Below, piece after piece: positions 10,163 to 19,689 of a stretch of 39,561 nucleotides of DNA. The stretch is from Selenomonadaceae bacterium (GTDB lineage: Bacteria > Bacillota > Negativicutes > Selenomonadales > Selenomonadaceae). The translations under genes and the position numbers were made by a program. The notes beneath the pieces were generated by a model that saw nothing but the letters and a program-made list of their open reading frames with translations, made no database searches and was not told where the DNA came from. The stretch spans positions 1 to 39,561 of the forward strand of contig JAILRS010000004.1 in NCBI GenBank assembly GCA_024698045.1, written 5' to 3'. Within the stretch, counting starts at the first letter, position 1, and every line of letters starts with the position of its first letter.

Positions 10163-13100
10163 ATGTTACCGAGTGTCTTAACGCGTCAAATGTCGGAGGG
10201 ATTATTTGAATACTTTGTAACGAGTTTCCCGACAAGCGAAGAGCCGTTTGTGGGTGCGGCAGAGGAGGCGGCGCAGGCAACAGATTTACTGAATCACGCA
10301 GCGTATATATCGCTAAAGTTACCGTTCCGCCCATCGCAGGAGGCAGCGCAATATTTCGAGGGAGTGATTTTACCGAATAAGCCCTACATCCATCAAGAGC
10401 GAGCGTTTAAAAGATTGAGGTTGGGAAAATCGACGATAATAGCGACGGGGACGGGCTCGGGCAAAACAGAATGTTTTTTATATCCGATACTGGAGCATTG
10501 TTATCGGCACAGGACGGAGCGAGGAGTAAAGGCGATAATCATCTACCCGATGAATGCGTTGGCGAGCGATCAGGCGAAGAGACTGGCGCGTCTGATACAC
10601 GACAATCCGAAGTTGCGAGGCAATATAAACGTAGGGATGTATGTGGGAGGCACGGGCGGCAAAATATCGTTAGGGATGGGCAAAGAAAATGTGATAACGG
10701 ATCACGATACGATATTGAATGTAAAGCCGAGCATAATATTGACGAATTACAAAATGCTGGACTATATGTTGTTGCGGCCGAAAGAAATAGATTTATGGAA
10801 AAAGAATAAGTCAGATACGTTGAAATATATAGCGGTGGACGAACTGCATACGTTTGACGGGGCGCAGGGCACAGATTTGGCGTGTCTGCTAAGGCGAGTG
10901 AAGAGCCGCGTAAACGCGCAAGGAGTATGTTGTGTAGGTACATCGGCGACGATGGGGGGCGAAAAAAGTACCGAACAGATATTGAAATACGCGCGAGAAA
11001 TATTTGGCGAAGAGTTTGATGAGGAATCAATAATCACGGAAGACAGATTAACGGCGGCAGAATTTTTGATAGGCAGTGAGGAAAAAAATAAAAGAATCCC
11101 GACGGCAGAAGAAGCGGCAGAATTAAGAAGGCTGGTAGAGGAAGATGATTTAGAAAAATACATAAGAGCAGCGGTGAAATTGTGGCTGCCAGAATTTGAC
11201 AGAGAAATAATGAGCGACGTGGGCAGAATAGAGTTAGGTGAGCAATTAAAGACGCACGAATTTTTTCGTAAACTGATAAGCATAACGAGCAGGGGCAATC
11301 ACGGTGAAAAAGAATTGGCGGAAAAATTATCGACGCGCTATGAGGTAATGGGCAGTGAATATGGCGGAATTATATTGGAATCGCTATTGGCACTGATATC
11401 GCACGCACGTAGTGGCGAAGTAGGGAAAATGCGTCCGTTTCTGTTTGTGCAGGTACAATTTTGGATGAGGGAATTGCGGCGATTGCTGGCGAACGTAGGG
11501 GCGCAAAAAGTAAAATACAGATTGGCGCAGGATTTACCGAAGGAAGAACAGAAAAAATATTTACCGGTGATAAATTGTCGAGATTGCGGCTTAACGGGCT
11601 GGGTATCGTTGAAGGGCTCAAGGAACAACGTAACAATGGGTGGGCTAAAAAATTTCTACAAGAAGTTCTTTGGTTGCGATGAAAATATAATAATGATATT
11701 CCCACGGAGCAAAAAAGAAGTCAAAGGAATGAGCGAATGGAAGTTATGCCCGAATTGCCTGAGGCTATCGGCGAAAGATGATGAAGGAAAATGCGTATCG
11801 TGCGGAGCGGAGATGATAGAAGTATCAATCCCGCTAAAGGTAGACGCCACAGACAAGCAATACATATGCCCGTCCTGCGGCAGTACGCACGGATTATCAT
11901 TAGTGGGAATGCGCGGAGCGACGGCAATCAGCGCGATAATATCGGAAGTATTTGCCTCACGATTCAACGACGATAAAAAGATATTAGCGTTTTCGGATAA
12001 TGTCCAGGATGCGGCGCACAAAGCAGGGTTTTTCAATTCGCGGACGTGGCGATTTGGATTACGTCGCGCGATACAGAAATATTGTGATGAGTTCGGAGCG
12101 AATAAGACGCTTTCAGCATTTCAAGATGGGTTTATAGAATACTGGCAGAAGAAGATGCCGAACGAAGAATTTGTGAGTTTTTTCATTGCGCCGAATATGA
12201 CATATAGACAAGCGTACGAAAGTATGATAGTGAACAGGAAGTTATCGAGTGGGGAACGCAGTAAAGAATTGATAGAGGATATAAAACGGCGAACGAAATA
12301 CGAAATACTGTTAGAATATGGATTAGGGAGCAAAATTGGTCGTACGTTAGAGAAATCGAATAGTTCGATACTGTTTTTCTCAGCGGAGGATATAAAGGCA
12401 ATAGGTGCGACGGTATCGGAAAGAATATTGAACGAAGAGAATATAAATGTAGAAAAAAGTGTGTGTGAGAAAATAGTAATCGGCTATCTGAATACGCTAC
12501 GATTGAACGGAGCATTTAGCGATGAAACATTCAGGAGTTATCTTGACAACGATTTCAGCGATTATTTATTGACAAACAGTGCGAATCGGTGGATGCCTGG
12601 CAGACAAATCGGTCGGAATATACCGCGGTTTTTGGTAAGCGGCTACAAAGGTAAGAACGGGAAAAAATTTGATACACCTTCATCTGGGAAATACACGAGG
12701 AATATCAAATCGTGCATAGGTGATGAATTTGTTGACGAGAGTTTTTATTGGGCAGTAAGTCGTATAGTTTTGAGTGAGATAGTAAGGAGCGGAGTAGTTG
12801 AGAAAAGGAGTTACAAAGACGGCAGGAATATTTACTCGTTGAATAAGAATAGAGTTTACGTAAGCAACGAAGTAAAACAGATGCGTTGTGATGAATGCGG
12901 AGCGATTTACGCGATAGCGGCGGCGAACGAAGAATTTTGGAAAGATGCGCCGTGTATGCGAATCGATTGCGTCGGACATCTTCACGAAGAGAAATCGGCA
13001 AGTGTGAATTACTACGAAAAACTTTACGGTAACGGAGATTTGGAACGAATCAACGCGAGGGAGCACACGGGGTTACTAACGCGTGGCGATAGGGAAGAAG

Positions 13101-16100
13101 TGGAGAAAGATTTCAAGCGCAAAGAGGATAGAAAATTATGGGATCCGAATATATTATCGTGTACTCCGACACTTGAGATGGGTATAGATATCGGGGATTT
13201 ATCGACGGTAATACTGTGTAGCATGCCGCCGACGCAGAATCAATTTCTACAGAGAATAGGACGAGCAGGGCGTAAAGACGGGAATTCCTTAGCGATAACG
13301 GTAGCGAATGCCCAACCGCATGACGCTTATTTTTACGAAGAGCCGGAGGACATGATATCGGGAGCGGTATCACCGCCGACAATATTTTTACGAGCGACAG
13401 CGGTACTTGAAAGACAAATGATAGCGTTCTTGATGGATTCGTGGATAAAGAGTGGGGAGATGGTAGAGAATGCGATTCCCGACAGAGTCGGAACGGTTTT
13501 GATAAATCTTGCGTACGAGACAAAATTCCCGTTTAACTTTTTTAAGTACGTGAAGAGCGAAATACCGAAATTGCTCAATGAATTTTTCGAGATGTTTAAA
13601 AATGTCTGGGGCGAAGACGACAGAGATTTGCGTAATAAGTTGAAAGAGTTTGCGACATACAAAGATGATACAAGTCCGTTGACGAAAAAAATTCTCGAGG
13701 CATTCAAGTCGGCGAAATTACAGCAAGAGGATTTGAAAAACAGCGTAGAGAAATTGAAGGAGATGATATCGGAGGAAAAGAAACGCCCGAAAGATCCGAC
13801 GTTCGATGAAGAGATAAAGGCATTGGAATCGGAAAAGGAAGCATTAGTGGCATTCCTCGACAAGTTAGGCAAAGAAAATATTTTCAACTTCATGTCAGAC
13901 GAGGGACTTTTACCGAACTATGCATTTCCCGAAGAAGGAATCACGTTAAAAGCGATGTTGTATCGGGACAACGATACGGATAAAGAAAATAAAGTCAATC
14001 TTCGACGCAAGACGAAAAAAGTTTACGAATACAAGAGGGCGGCCTCGGCGGCGATAAGTGAATTTGCGCCGGACAATAAATTTTACGCAGGCGGCAGGAA
14101 GTTGACGATAGACCAAATAGATTTGAAAACGACGGCGGAAGTTGAGAAGTGGCGATTGTGTCCGAATTGCGCACATGCCGAATTATCCGACAGCGGAAAA
14201 AATACGGAGGCATGTCCGAATTGCGGTAGTCCCTTATGGGCGGATGTCGGTCAACGCCGCGACATGTTAAAATTGCGCATGGTCTATTCGATAATGGATT
14301 ACGCTAAGAGCATGATAGTAGACGATGCAGACGAGCGGAGAAATATTTCGTACTTGAAACAGATGTTGGTAGATGTAGACGAGGAACACGATATCAAAAG
14401 TGCGTATCGAGTCGGCAGTGAAAGTTTTCCGTTCGGCTATGAATTTGTATCCAAGGCAACGATACGGGAAATAAATTTCGGAAAATACGACATAAAGGGC
14501 GATATGTTATCGGTTGCGGGTGTGAATGAAATACGCAAGGGCTTTAAAGTATGCAAACACTGCGGCAAAGTACAAACGGATATAGAAAAATTAAATAATC
14601 ACTCGCCGTCGTGCAAAGTCCGGAGGGAAGGCGGAACGGCTGACGATTATTATGAAAATCTGTATTTGTTCCGCGAATTCTCTACGGAAATATTGCGAAT
14701 ACTGATTCCTGCAACGAGTATGGATATGAGCGGAGCGCGAATAGAATCATTTGCGGCGGCGTTTATGTTAGGTATGAAAGAATACTTTGGGAACGTGAAT
14801 CATCTGCAGGCGACGATAAGCGATGTACCTGTAGAGGGCGAAGATTATCGGAAAAATTATCTGGTGATATACGATTCGATACCGGGCGGCACGGGTTATC
14901 TCGAACAACTCATGCGCGACAAAGACTTCATGATAAATATTTTGGAAAAATCTTTAGAGCGAATGGAGACATGCAGTTGCAAAGACAATCCCGAAAAAGA
15001 CGGTTGCTATCGTTGTCTGTACGCCTATCGGCAGAATCGCAATATGCAAAACGTTTCGCGCGTCGAGGCTATTCGCATGGTGAAATTGATTCTTGCCGCC
15101 AAGGGTGAAATCGAGGAGATAAAAAGAATTAATGATATCGCCGTCAATCCGCTGTTTGAAAGTGAATTGGAAGCGATGTTTATCGACGCAATCAAAACGA
15201 AATTTAAGGCGGACGATTTCAGGAAGACGAATCACAATGACAAAGAATGTTACGAAGTGACGGCAGGGGAAATGAAGTGGCTGATAGAGCCGCAAGTAAA
15301 TTTAGGTAAAAGTGATGGTGTTGCGGTAAATTGTCGTCCCGATTTTATTTTCCATCCCGTCGACGCGCCGAAACATAAGGCAATCGCGATTTTCACGGAC
15401 GGATTTACTTATCATAAAGATATTGCGGCGGATGATACACTAAAACGTACGGCAATAATGCGCAGCGGAAAATATCGCGTGTGGTCGTTGAGCTATAAAG
15501 ATGTTTTGTCTGTGTTTGAGGACTTGGAAACTTTTGCGACAAATACACTGGACGAAAGTAGAATGCCCTTCGGTCAAAAATTTTTGGCGATAGTGAAACA
15601 AAAGAACGTTAAGCCGCTCAAAATTTCAAACATGTCCGCGATTGATTTGTTGATTGAATACATCAGAAATCCCGATGCCGAAGAAATATTTTCCGCTCAT
15701 GCCTTTGCCTACGGTTACTCACTACTCGAATCGAAATCGCGCAAAAATCCCGGAGCGTTTAAAATTTGGCATGAAAAAATATCTGAGGTAAACAATCAAA
15801 CGAATTACACGCAGAAGAATTTCGGTGCAGGCAATACGTTTTTCGGAAGTTGGTTACTCAAAAATTTGGAAATTCATTCGGGTATCGCGGAGGATTTATT
15901 GGGCAAAAATTTTTCAGCGGTCTGCGCAGTACTCAAAGACGACAAAGAAAATCGCTCAAGTCACTATCAAGAGGAATGGAACGGGTTTTTGCATTTCGTC
16001 AACGTCATGCAATTCGCCGAAGAATTTGTAGGTGTTTCGTCTTCGGGTCTTGCACAGAAAATTTATCTGCAGTTATCTGGCGATGTTGAGTCTTCGGAAG

Positions 16101-16417
16101 ATATCGGCGACGAAAATAATGCGGAAGATTGGCGGAATATAATCGAAATGTTATTCGACGACGAGGCGAAAATTTTTGCGGAAGCGGCAATGAATAAGGG
16201 AATACCCGCGCCCGACGAAGATGATATAGGTTACGAATTATTGGGCGGTAACGGCGGAATAATTGCGACGGTTTTAATTGCGTGGGTCAAATTGAAAATC
16301 GGATACGTGACGTCAAATCAAACGGACGACGAAGAAAAATTGAAGGCGGCAGGTTGGCGGATAATAAACCTAGAGAATATCGACGAGCTGAAAAATTTAT
16401 TCGGAGGTAACGAGTGA
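10163..16417 (+). CDS. Giant DEAD/DEAH helicase with DUF1998/MZB and nuclease-like C-terminus (DruE-like)
   Basis: Superfamily 2 helicase of 2084 aa. Walker A is ATGTGSGKTE (about residue 95), motif II is VDELHTF (about 224), motif III is GTSATMGG (about 258), and motif VI is QRIGRAGR (about 1029). Cysteine pairs forming probable zinc ribbons occur between and after the helicase lobes (CRDCG, CPNC, CVSCG, CPSCG, CDECG, CPNCG, CKHCG). The DUF1998/MZB segment shows YDSIPGGTGYLEQL and GCYRCLYAYR (about 1614). It is followed by CRPDFIFHP and AIFTDGFTYH (about 1723-1745), resembling the restriction-endonuclease-like tails of such proteins, then about 330 further residues of unknown role. Length and order match DruE of Druantia; alternatively it is a DrmA+DrmB-like fusion. 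The ATG at 10163 lies 4 nt after the methylase stop, behind AAGGAGGAAGGA. Confidence 0.82.
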   Translation: MLPSVLTRQMSEGLFEYFVTSFPTSEEPFVGAAEEAAQATDLLNHAAYISLKLPFRPSQEAAQYFEGVILPNKPYIHQERAFKRLRLGKSTIIATGTGSGKTECFLYPILEHCYRHRTERGVKAIIIYPMNALASDQAKRLARLIHDNPKLRGNINVGMYVGGTGGKISLGMGKENVITDHDTILNVKPSIILTNYKMLDYMLLRPKEIDLWKKNKSDTLKYIAVDELHTFDGAQGTDLACLLRRVKSRVNAQGVCCVGTSATMGGEKSTEQILKYAREIFGEEFDEESIITEDRLTAAEFLIGSEEKNKRIPTAEEAAELRRLVEEDDLEKYIRAAVKLWLPEFDREIMSDVGRIELGEQLKTHEFFRKLISITSRGNHGEKELAEKLSTRYEVMGSEYGGIILESLLALISHARSGEVGKMRPFLFVQVQFWMRELRRLLANVGAQKVKYRLAQDLPKEEQKKYLPVINCRDCGLTGWVSLKGSRNNVTMGGLKNFYKKFFGCDENIIMIFPRSKKEVKGMSEWKLCPNCLRLSAKDDEGKCVSCGAEMIEVSIPLKVDATDKQYICPSCGSTHGLSLVGMRGATAISAIISEVFASRFNDDKKILAFSDNVQDAAHKAGFFNSRTWRFGLRRAIQKYCDEFGANKTLSAFQDGFIEYWQKKMPNEEFVSFFIAPNMTYRQAYESMIVNRKLSSGERSKELIEDIKRRTKYEILLEYGLGSKIGRTLEKSNSSILFFSAEDIKAIGATVSERILNEENINVEKSVCEKIVIGYLNTLRLNGAFSDETFRSYLDNDFSDYLLTNSANRWMPGRQIGRNIPRFLVSGYKGKNGKKFDTPSSGKYTRNIKSCIGDEFVDESFYWAVSRIVLSEIVRSGVVEKRSYKDGRNIYSLNKNRVYVSNEVKQMRCDECGAIYAIAAANEEFWKDAPCMRIDCVGHLHEEKSASVNYYEKLYGNGDLERINAREHTGLLTRGDREEVEKDFKRKEDRKLWDPNILSCTPTLEMGIDIGDLSTVILCSMPPTQNQFLQRIGRAGRKDGNSLAITVANAQPHDAYFYEEPEDMISGAVSPPTIFLRATAVLERQMIAFLMDSWIKSGEMVENAIPDRVGTVLINLAYETKFPFNFFKYVKSEIPKLLNEFFEMFKNVWGEDDRDLRNKLKEFATYKDDTSPLTKKILEAFKSAKLQQEDLKNSVEKLKEMISEEKKRPKDPTFDEEIKALESEKEALVAFLDKLGKENIFNFMSDEGLLPNYAFPEEGITLKAMLYRDNDTDKENKVNLRRKTKKVYEYKRAASAAISEFAPDNKFYAGGRKLTIDQIDLKTTAEVEKWRLCPNCAHAELSDSGKNTEACPNCGSPLWADVGQRRDMLKLRMVYSIMDYAKSMIVDDADERRNISYLKQMLVDVDEEHDIKSAYRVGSESFPFGYEFVSKATIREINFGKYDIKGDMLSVAGVNEIRKGFKVCKHCGKVQTDIEKLNNHSPSCKVRREGGTADDYYENLYLFREFSTEILRILIPATSMDMSGARIESFAAAFMLGMKEYFGNVNHLQATISDVPVEGEDYRKNYLVIYDSIPGGTGYLEQLMRDKDFMINILEKSLERMETCSCKDNPEKDGCYRCLYAYRQNRNMQNVSRVEAIRMVKLILAAKGEIEEIKRINDIAVNPLFESELEAMFIDAIKTKFKADDFRKTNHNDKECYEVTAGEMKWLIEPQVNLGKSDGVAVNCRPDFIFHPVDAPKHKAIAIFTDGFTYHKDIAADDTLKRTAIMRSGKYRVWSLSYKDVLSVFEDLETFATNTLDESRMPFGQKFLAIVKQKNVKPLKISNMSAIDLLIEYIRNPDAEEIFSAHAFAYGYSLLESKSRKNPGAFKIWHEKISEVNNQTNYTQKNFGAGNTFFGSWLLKNLEIHSGIAEDLLGKNFSAVCAVLKDDKENRSSHYQEEWNGFLHFVNVMQFAEEFVGVSSSGLAQKIYLQLSGDVESSEDIGDENNAEDWRNIIEMLFDDEAKIFAEAAMNKGIPAPDEDDIGYELLGGNGGIIATVLIAWVKLKIGYVTSNQTDDEEKLKAAGWRIINLENIDELKNLFGGNE

Positions 16418-18507
16418 TGATTGACAAAATTAATTTTGCATTGACGACGGATTTTCTTTCATCGTTATCGAAATTGCCCGATACAATACAGGGTAAAGTC
16501 TGGGGTTTCGTGAAGAAACTTCACAATAACAGTTTGCTGTTAAAAATCGTCGAGAAAGTCAACGGTGCAGTCGATAAAAAAATGCGTTGCGTGAGCGTAG
16601 ATGATTCTTACAGCATTATTTTTGTTTGCGAAGACAGTACGAATTTGTATATGCCTGCGTGGGTTGACGATAAAAGCGCGGCTTACGCATGGGCGCAGAA
16701 AAAATATTGCTCGGTCAATCCGCAAAAAAACGTTCTGCAAATATTTGAGTGGACTGACAGTAATTTGCCGATACCTAAAAATTCTTTGCTGAAAAATATT
16801 TCGGATAAAGATTTATTGGCAATAGGAGTGCCCGAACAGCAATTAAGTTTAGTGCGTACGATTGTCGACGCGGAATCATTTAATTTGGTTACCGCCTTGT
16901 TACCGAAAGATGTCTACGAATGTTTGATGTGGTTGCTCGTCGAAAAAATGCCGTTGCCCGAAGTTTTGGATTACGCAAAATCTCAGAGCGGCGATAAAGC
17001 AGTCACGACGATAAAAGAGGCAATAGAAAATCCTGTGTCGCGTGATTCGTTCTATGTGGTCGAGGGCGAAGATGAATTAAAGAAAATTATGTCGGCACCG
17101 CTGGAAAAATGGCGCGTCTTCCTACACCATACACAGCGCGAAATCGTCAACAGAAATTATTCGGGCTCGGCACGAGTAACGGGCGGCGCAGGTACCGGCA
17201 AAACCGTCGTGGCAATGCATCGCGCCAAAATGCTTGCCGCAAAACTCAAAGACAATGAAAAAATTTTGTTCACTACCTTCACGGCAAATTTGGTGGAAGA
17301 TATCAAAGAAAACCTTAGCAAAATCTGCACGGATAAAGAACTTGACCGAATCGAAGTAATTCATTTGGATGCATGGGTAAATAAATTCCTGAAACAATCG
17401 GGATTCGACAGAGAAATTAATTACGACGCGATTGAAGATATTTGGGATAAAGCGGTAAACAGTGTGAATGTTAATTTACCTTTCGCGGCGTCGTTCTACG
17501 AAAACGAATGGAATCGTGTAATAATGCCGCAGGAAGTTTTGACGGCACAAGAATATTCAAAGGCCTCGCGTATCGGTTTGGGTACTCCCCTCAATCTGAA
17601 AAAAAGACTTTTGGTTTGGAAAGTCATTGAGGCTTATCGCGGCTTGCTGGAGAAAAATAAAATTTGCGATATCAATACGGCTATGTACACCTGCCGCAAA
17701 ATTTTGGAGGGAAATAAAACGGTACCGCCCTACAAACATATAATCGTAGACGAAGGACAGGATTTCAGCGACAACGCTTACCGTTTACTTCGGGCTTTGG
17801 CGGGCGCAGAACATGCGAACGATTTATTTATCGTCGGCGACGGCAATCAAAGAATTTACCGCAATCGCCCGACGCTTTCCAATTGCGGAATCAATATTCG
17901 CGGACGTCGCAGCAGTATTTTGAAGATAAATTATCGTACGACGGAAGAGATTCGCAAATACGCGGTCACTCAAATACTCAAAGGTGCCACGCCCGACGAT
18001 TTGGAAGATAAAAATATAAATTACGACAGTATATCGCTCACTCACGGCTCAAGTCCTCAATGCAAAAATTTCAGTGACTTTAACGAGGAATTTAAATTCA
18101 TACGTTCCGAAATTAATAAGCTTAAAAATTCGGGCGTCGCGTTGTCCTCGATTTGCATAGTCGCTCGCACCGCCAAACTTGTCGACGAATACGAAAAACA
18201 TTTGAATGCCGCCGGAATAAATTCGGTTAAAATCAAGCGCAGTAATTACGACGATCCTTCAATCGAGGGCGTTCGTATCGCAACTATGCATCGCGTCAAA
18301 GGTTTGGAATTTAAATATGTGTTCATTGCCTCGGCGAATAATAAGATTATCCCCTTGACTTCCGTGACGGAAACATTTGATGACGTATCAAGAGCAGAGG
18401 CCTTGACTTCGGAAAGATGTTTACTGTACGTGGCAATAACAAGAGCGCAGAAGGAAGTATATATCACGAGTTACGGCGAACCTTCAAGATTTTTACGGGA
18501 AGATTGA
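16417..18507 (+). CDS. UvrD/Rep-type helicase with RelE/ParE-like N-terminal domain
   Basis: Superfamily 1 helicase of 696 aa. Residues 1 to about 100 resemble the RelE/ParE toxin fold as found fused to defence helicases: SLSKLPDTIQGKVWGFVKKL, a DSYSIIFV strand, and AWVDDKSAAYAWAQKK. The helicase part has Walker A TGGAGTGKTVVA (about 256), motif II VDEGQDFS (about 444), VGDGNQRIY (motif III), NYRTTEEI (motif IV), TMHRVKGLEF (motif V, about 624) and LYVAITRAQ (motif VI). The ATG overlaps the TGA of the giant helicase by one base (TGATG), with GGAGG 9 nt upstream; a GTG at 16414 is an alternative start. Tight coupling suggests joint stoichiometric synthesis. Whether the N-terminal domain is toxic or only a protein- or DNA-binding module is unknown. 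Confidence 0.83.
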   Translation: MIDKINFALTTDFLSSLSKLPDTIQGKVWGFVKKLHNNSLLLKIVEKVNGAVDKKMRCVSVDDSYSIIFVCEDSTNLYMPAWVDDKSAAYAWAQKKYCSVNPQKNVLQIFEWTDSNLPIPKNSLLKNISDKDLLAIGVPEQQLSLVRTIVDAESFNLVTALLPKDVYECLMWLLVEKMPLPEVLDYAKSQSGDKAVTTIKEAIENPVSRDSFYVVEGEDELKKIMSAPLEKWRVFLHHTQREIVNRNYSGSARVTGGAGTGKTVVAMHRAKMLAAKLKDNEKILFTTFTANLVEDIKENLSKICTDKELDRIEVIHLDAWVNKFLKQSGFDREINYDAIEDIWDKAVNSVNVNLPFAASFYENEWNRVIMPQEVLTAQEYSKASRIGLGTPLNLKKRLLVWKVIEAYRGLLEKNKICDINTAMYTCRKILEGNKTVPPYKHIIVDEGQDFSDNAYRLLRALAGAEHANDLFIVGDGNQRIYRNRPTLSNCGINIRGRRSSILKINYRTTEEIRKYAVTQILKGATPDDLEDKNINYDSISLTHGSSPQCKNFSDFNEEFKFIRSEINKLKNSGVALSSICIVARTAKLVDEYEKHLNAAGINSVKIKRSNYDDPSIEGVRIATMHRVKGLEFKYVFIASANNKIIPLTSVTETFDDVSRAEALTSERCLLYVAITRAQKEVYITSYGEPSRFLRED

Positions 18508-18509
18508 CA

Positions 18510-18542
18510 ATAAAAAATCCTGCCACATCGAGTAGCAGGATT
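18510..18542 (-). terminator. Rho-independent terminator for the minus-strand peptidase gene
   Basis: AATCCTGC (18517-18524) pairs with GCAGGATT (18535-18542), an 8-bp perfect stem with a 10-nt loop. Read on the minus strand the stem is followed by TTTTTTATTG, a good U-tract. It lies between convergent genes; the plus-strand side lacks a U-run, so termination of the helicase transcript here is uncertain. Confidence 0.8.
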
Positions 18543-18582
18543 GATTATAGCCGACAACAAATTACCGTCGACGAAAATTTTT

Positions 18583-19281
18583 TCAGAAGAAATCGAAGCG
18601 CGGCATAGAATTACTTGCGGCATCCGCAACAATTTCCGTGACTTTGGTTATCGTGTTTTCAAGTTCCGCGCGATTAATATATTCATGAGGTCTGTGAGCG
18701 TTGTAGTAGCCGCTTGAGAGATTGACCGCCGCCACTTGCAATTCCGGCGCAACGTAACATATATCGGTAAAAGTTCCGTAGGCGGTTACAAATCCTTTTT
18801 CGCTTATGTATTCTTCAAAGTCGCGATTCTGGCAATCGTAATAGACTGCATCTTCGCTACCCTTGCGATCTATTTCTACCAAACATTTCAGATGATCCAA
18901 TTCGCTCGGCAAATTTCCCCAACCGTGTTCCTTACAAAATCTTGTCGCACCGCCGCCGCCTGTCTCTTCGTCGCAGGTAAACAGCAACCACGGTTTAACG
19001 GGCGCGGTTTCGTAAACTTTACACAACGCGTAAATGCCGCATCTGTCGTCGCCGCCGATTCCCTCAGGGCTCATCAAAATATTTTTATCACTGCTGCGGC
19101 AAATCACTTTGACAGGCTCTTGATGTACCGTGTCCATGTGAGCGACAAGCATTATCGGCGCGACGCCTCTGACGAGGATAAAATTATCGGGAGTGGACGC
19201 AGCTACGTTTTCCCCGTACATTTTCAACAGCAATTTAAATAAATTCTTCTGATTCGGTTTCAAAAACTTTTCCAATGTCAT
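18583..19281 (-). CDS. Small M20/M28-like zinc metallopeptidase
   Basis: Predicted cytosolic aminopeptidase-like enzyme of 232 aa with no signal peptide. Metal-ligand motifs are in the usual order: LVAHMDTVHQ (first His/Asp), GIGGDDRCGIYAL (bridging Asp), FTCDEETGGGGA (general-base Glu pair), and NLSSGYYNAHRPHEYI (late His). The GGDDRCG block resembles PepT-type tripeptidases, but the protein is too short to hold the M20 dimerisation domain, so M28-like is equally possible. The ATG at 19281 follows AAAGGAG with 9-nt spacing. It lies 57 bp downstream of hepT on the same strand and is followed by a terminator, so it may be the last gene of the minus-strand defence transcript. Its substrate cannot be inferred. 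Confidence 0.75.
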   Translation of the reverse strand: MTLEKFLKPNQKNLFKLLLKMYGENVAASTPDNFILVRGVAPIMLVAHMDTVHQEPVKVICRSSDKNILMSPEGIGGDDRCGIYALCKVYETAPVKPWLLFTCDEETGGGGATRFCKEHGWGNLPSELDHLKCLVEIDRKGSEDAVYYDCQNRDFEEYISEKGFVTAYGTFTDICYVAPELQVAAVNLSSGYYNAHRPHEYINRAELENTITKVTEIVADAASNSMPRFDFF

Positions 19282-19338
19282 AATGACAATCTCCTTTCTT
19301 TGTAGAGGGGAATTTTTTTTGCAGAACTTTTAGCCACG

Positions 19339-19689
19339 CTAAATCAACGCTCTCAGTTGATCTTTGAGCTCGGGGATATTACGCGTCAAAATTGTCCACA
19401 TCAAACCCAAGTCAACATTTTCGTATTCATGCGCGTGTACGTTTCTTAAAGATCTTATTTCGTTCCACATTATTTCCGGATGACCCTCCTTATATTTTTC
19501 CGACAGTCGCGCCGTCAGTTCTCCTATCTGTATTATACACGCACTGCACGATAATTGAAAGGCTTCATCTCTACAATAATTTTCAAATGTGCCGCCGAAT
19601 CTTTCCATGAAGGTTTCGATTTTACTGCAGTAGTCTATCATCTTGGCGATAATTAATTTATTTGCTTCACGGCGTCTTTTCTTTCGCAT
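19339..19689 (-). CDS. hepT: HepT-like HEPN ribonuclease toxin
   Basis: Toxin of a MntA-HepT (HEPN/MNT) toxin-antitoxin pair, 116 aa, all-helical. The diagnostic RX4HXY motif is present as RNVHAHEY near the C-terminus, followed by WTILTRNIPELKDQL, the usual HepT tail. In this family HEPN dimers cleave RNA (including tRNA), and the cognate nucleotidyltransferase adds AMP to the motif tyrosine. The chosen start at 19689 overlaps the end of mntA by 23 nt, giving translational coupling. A later ATG (about 19641) would cut into the first family helix. The gene lies inside a defence island next to restriction-modification-type genes, where such modules often act as abortive-infection systems. Confidence 0.85.
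   Translation of the reverse strand: MRKKRRREANKLIIAKMIDYCSKIETFMERFGGTFENYCRDEAFQLSCSACIIQIGELTARLSEKYKEGHPEIMWNEIRSLRNVHAHEYENVDLGLMWTILTRNIPELKDQLRALI

Noticed and set aside
10539..13893. Several 100-190 codon minus-strand frames opposite the giant helicase
   Set aside because: They are a by-product of the ATA/TTA/ACG-rich codon usage on the plus strand, with no start signals or family motifs.
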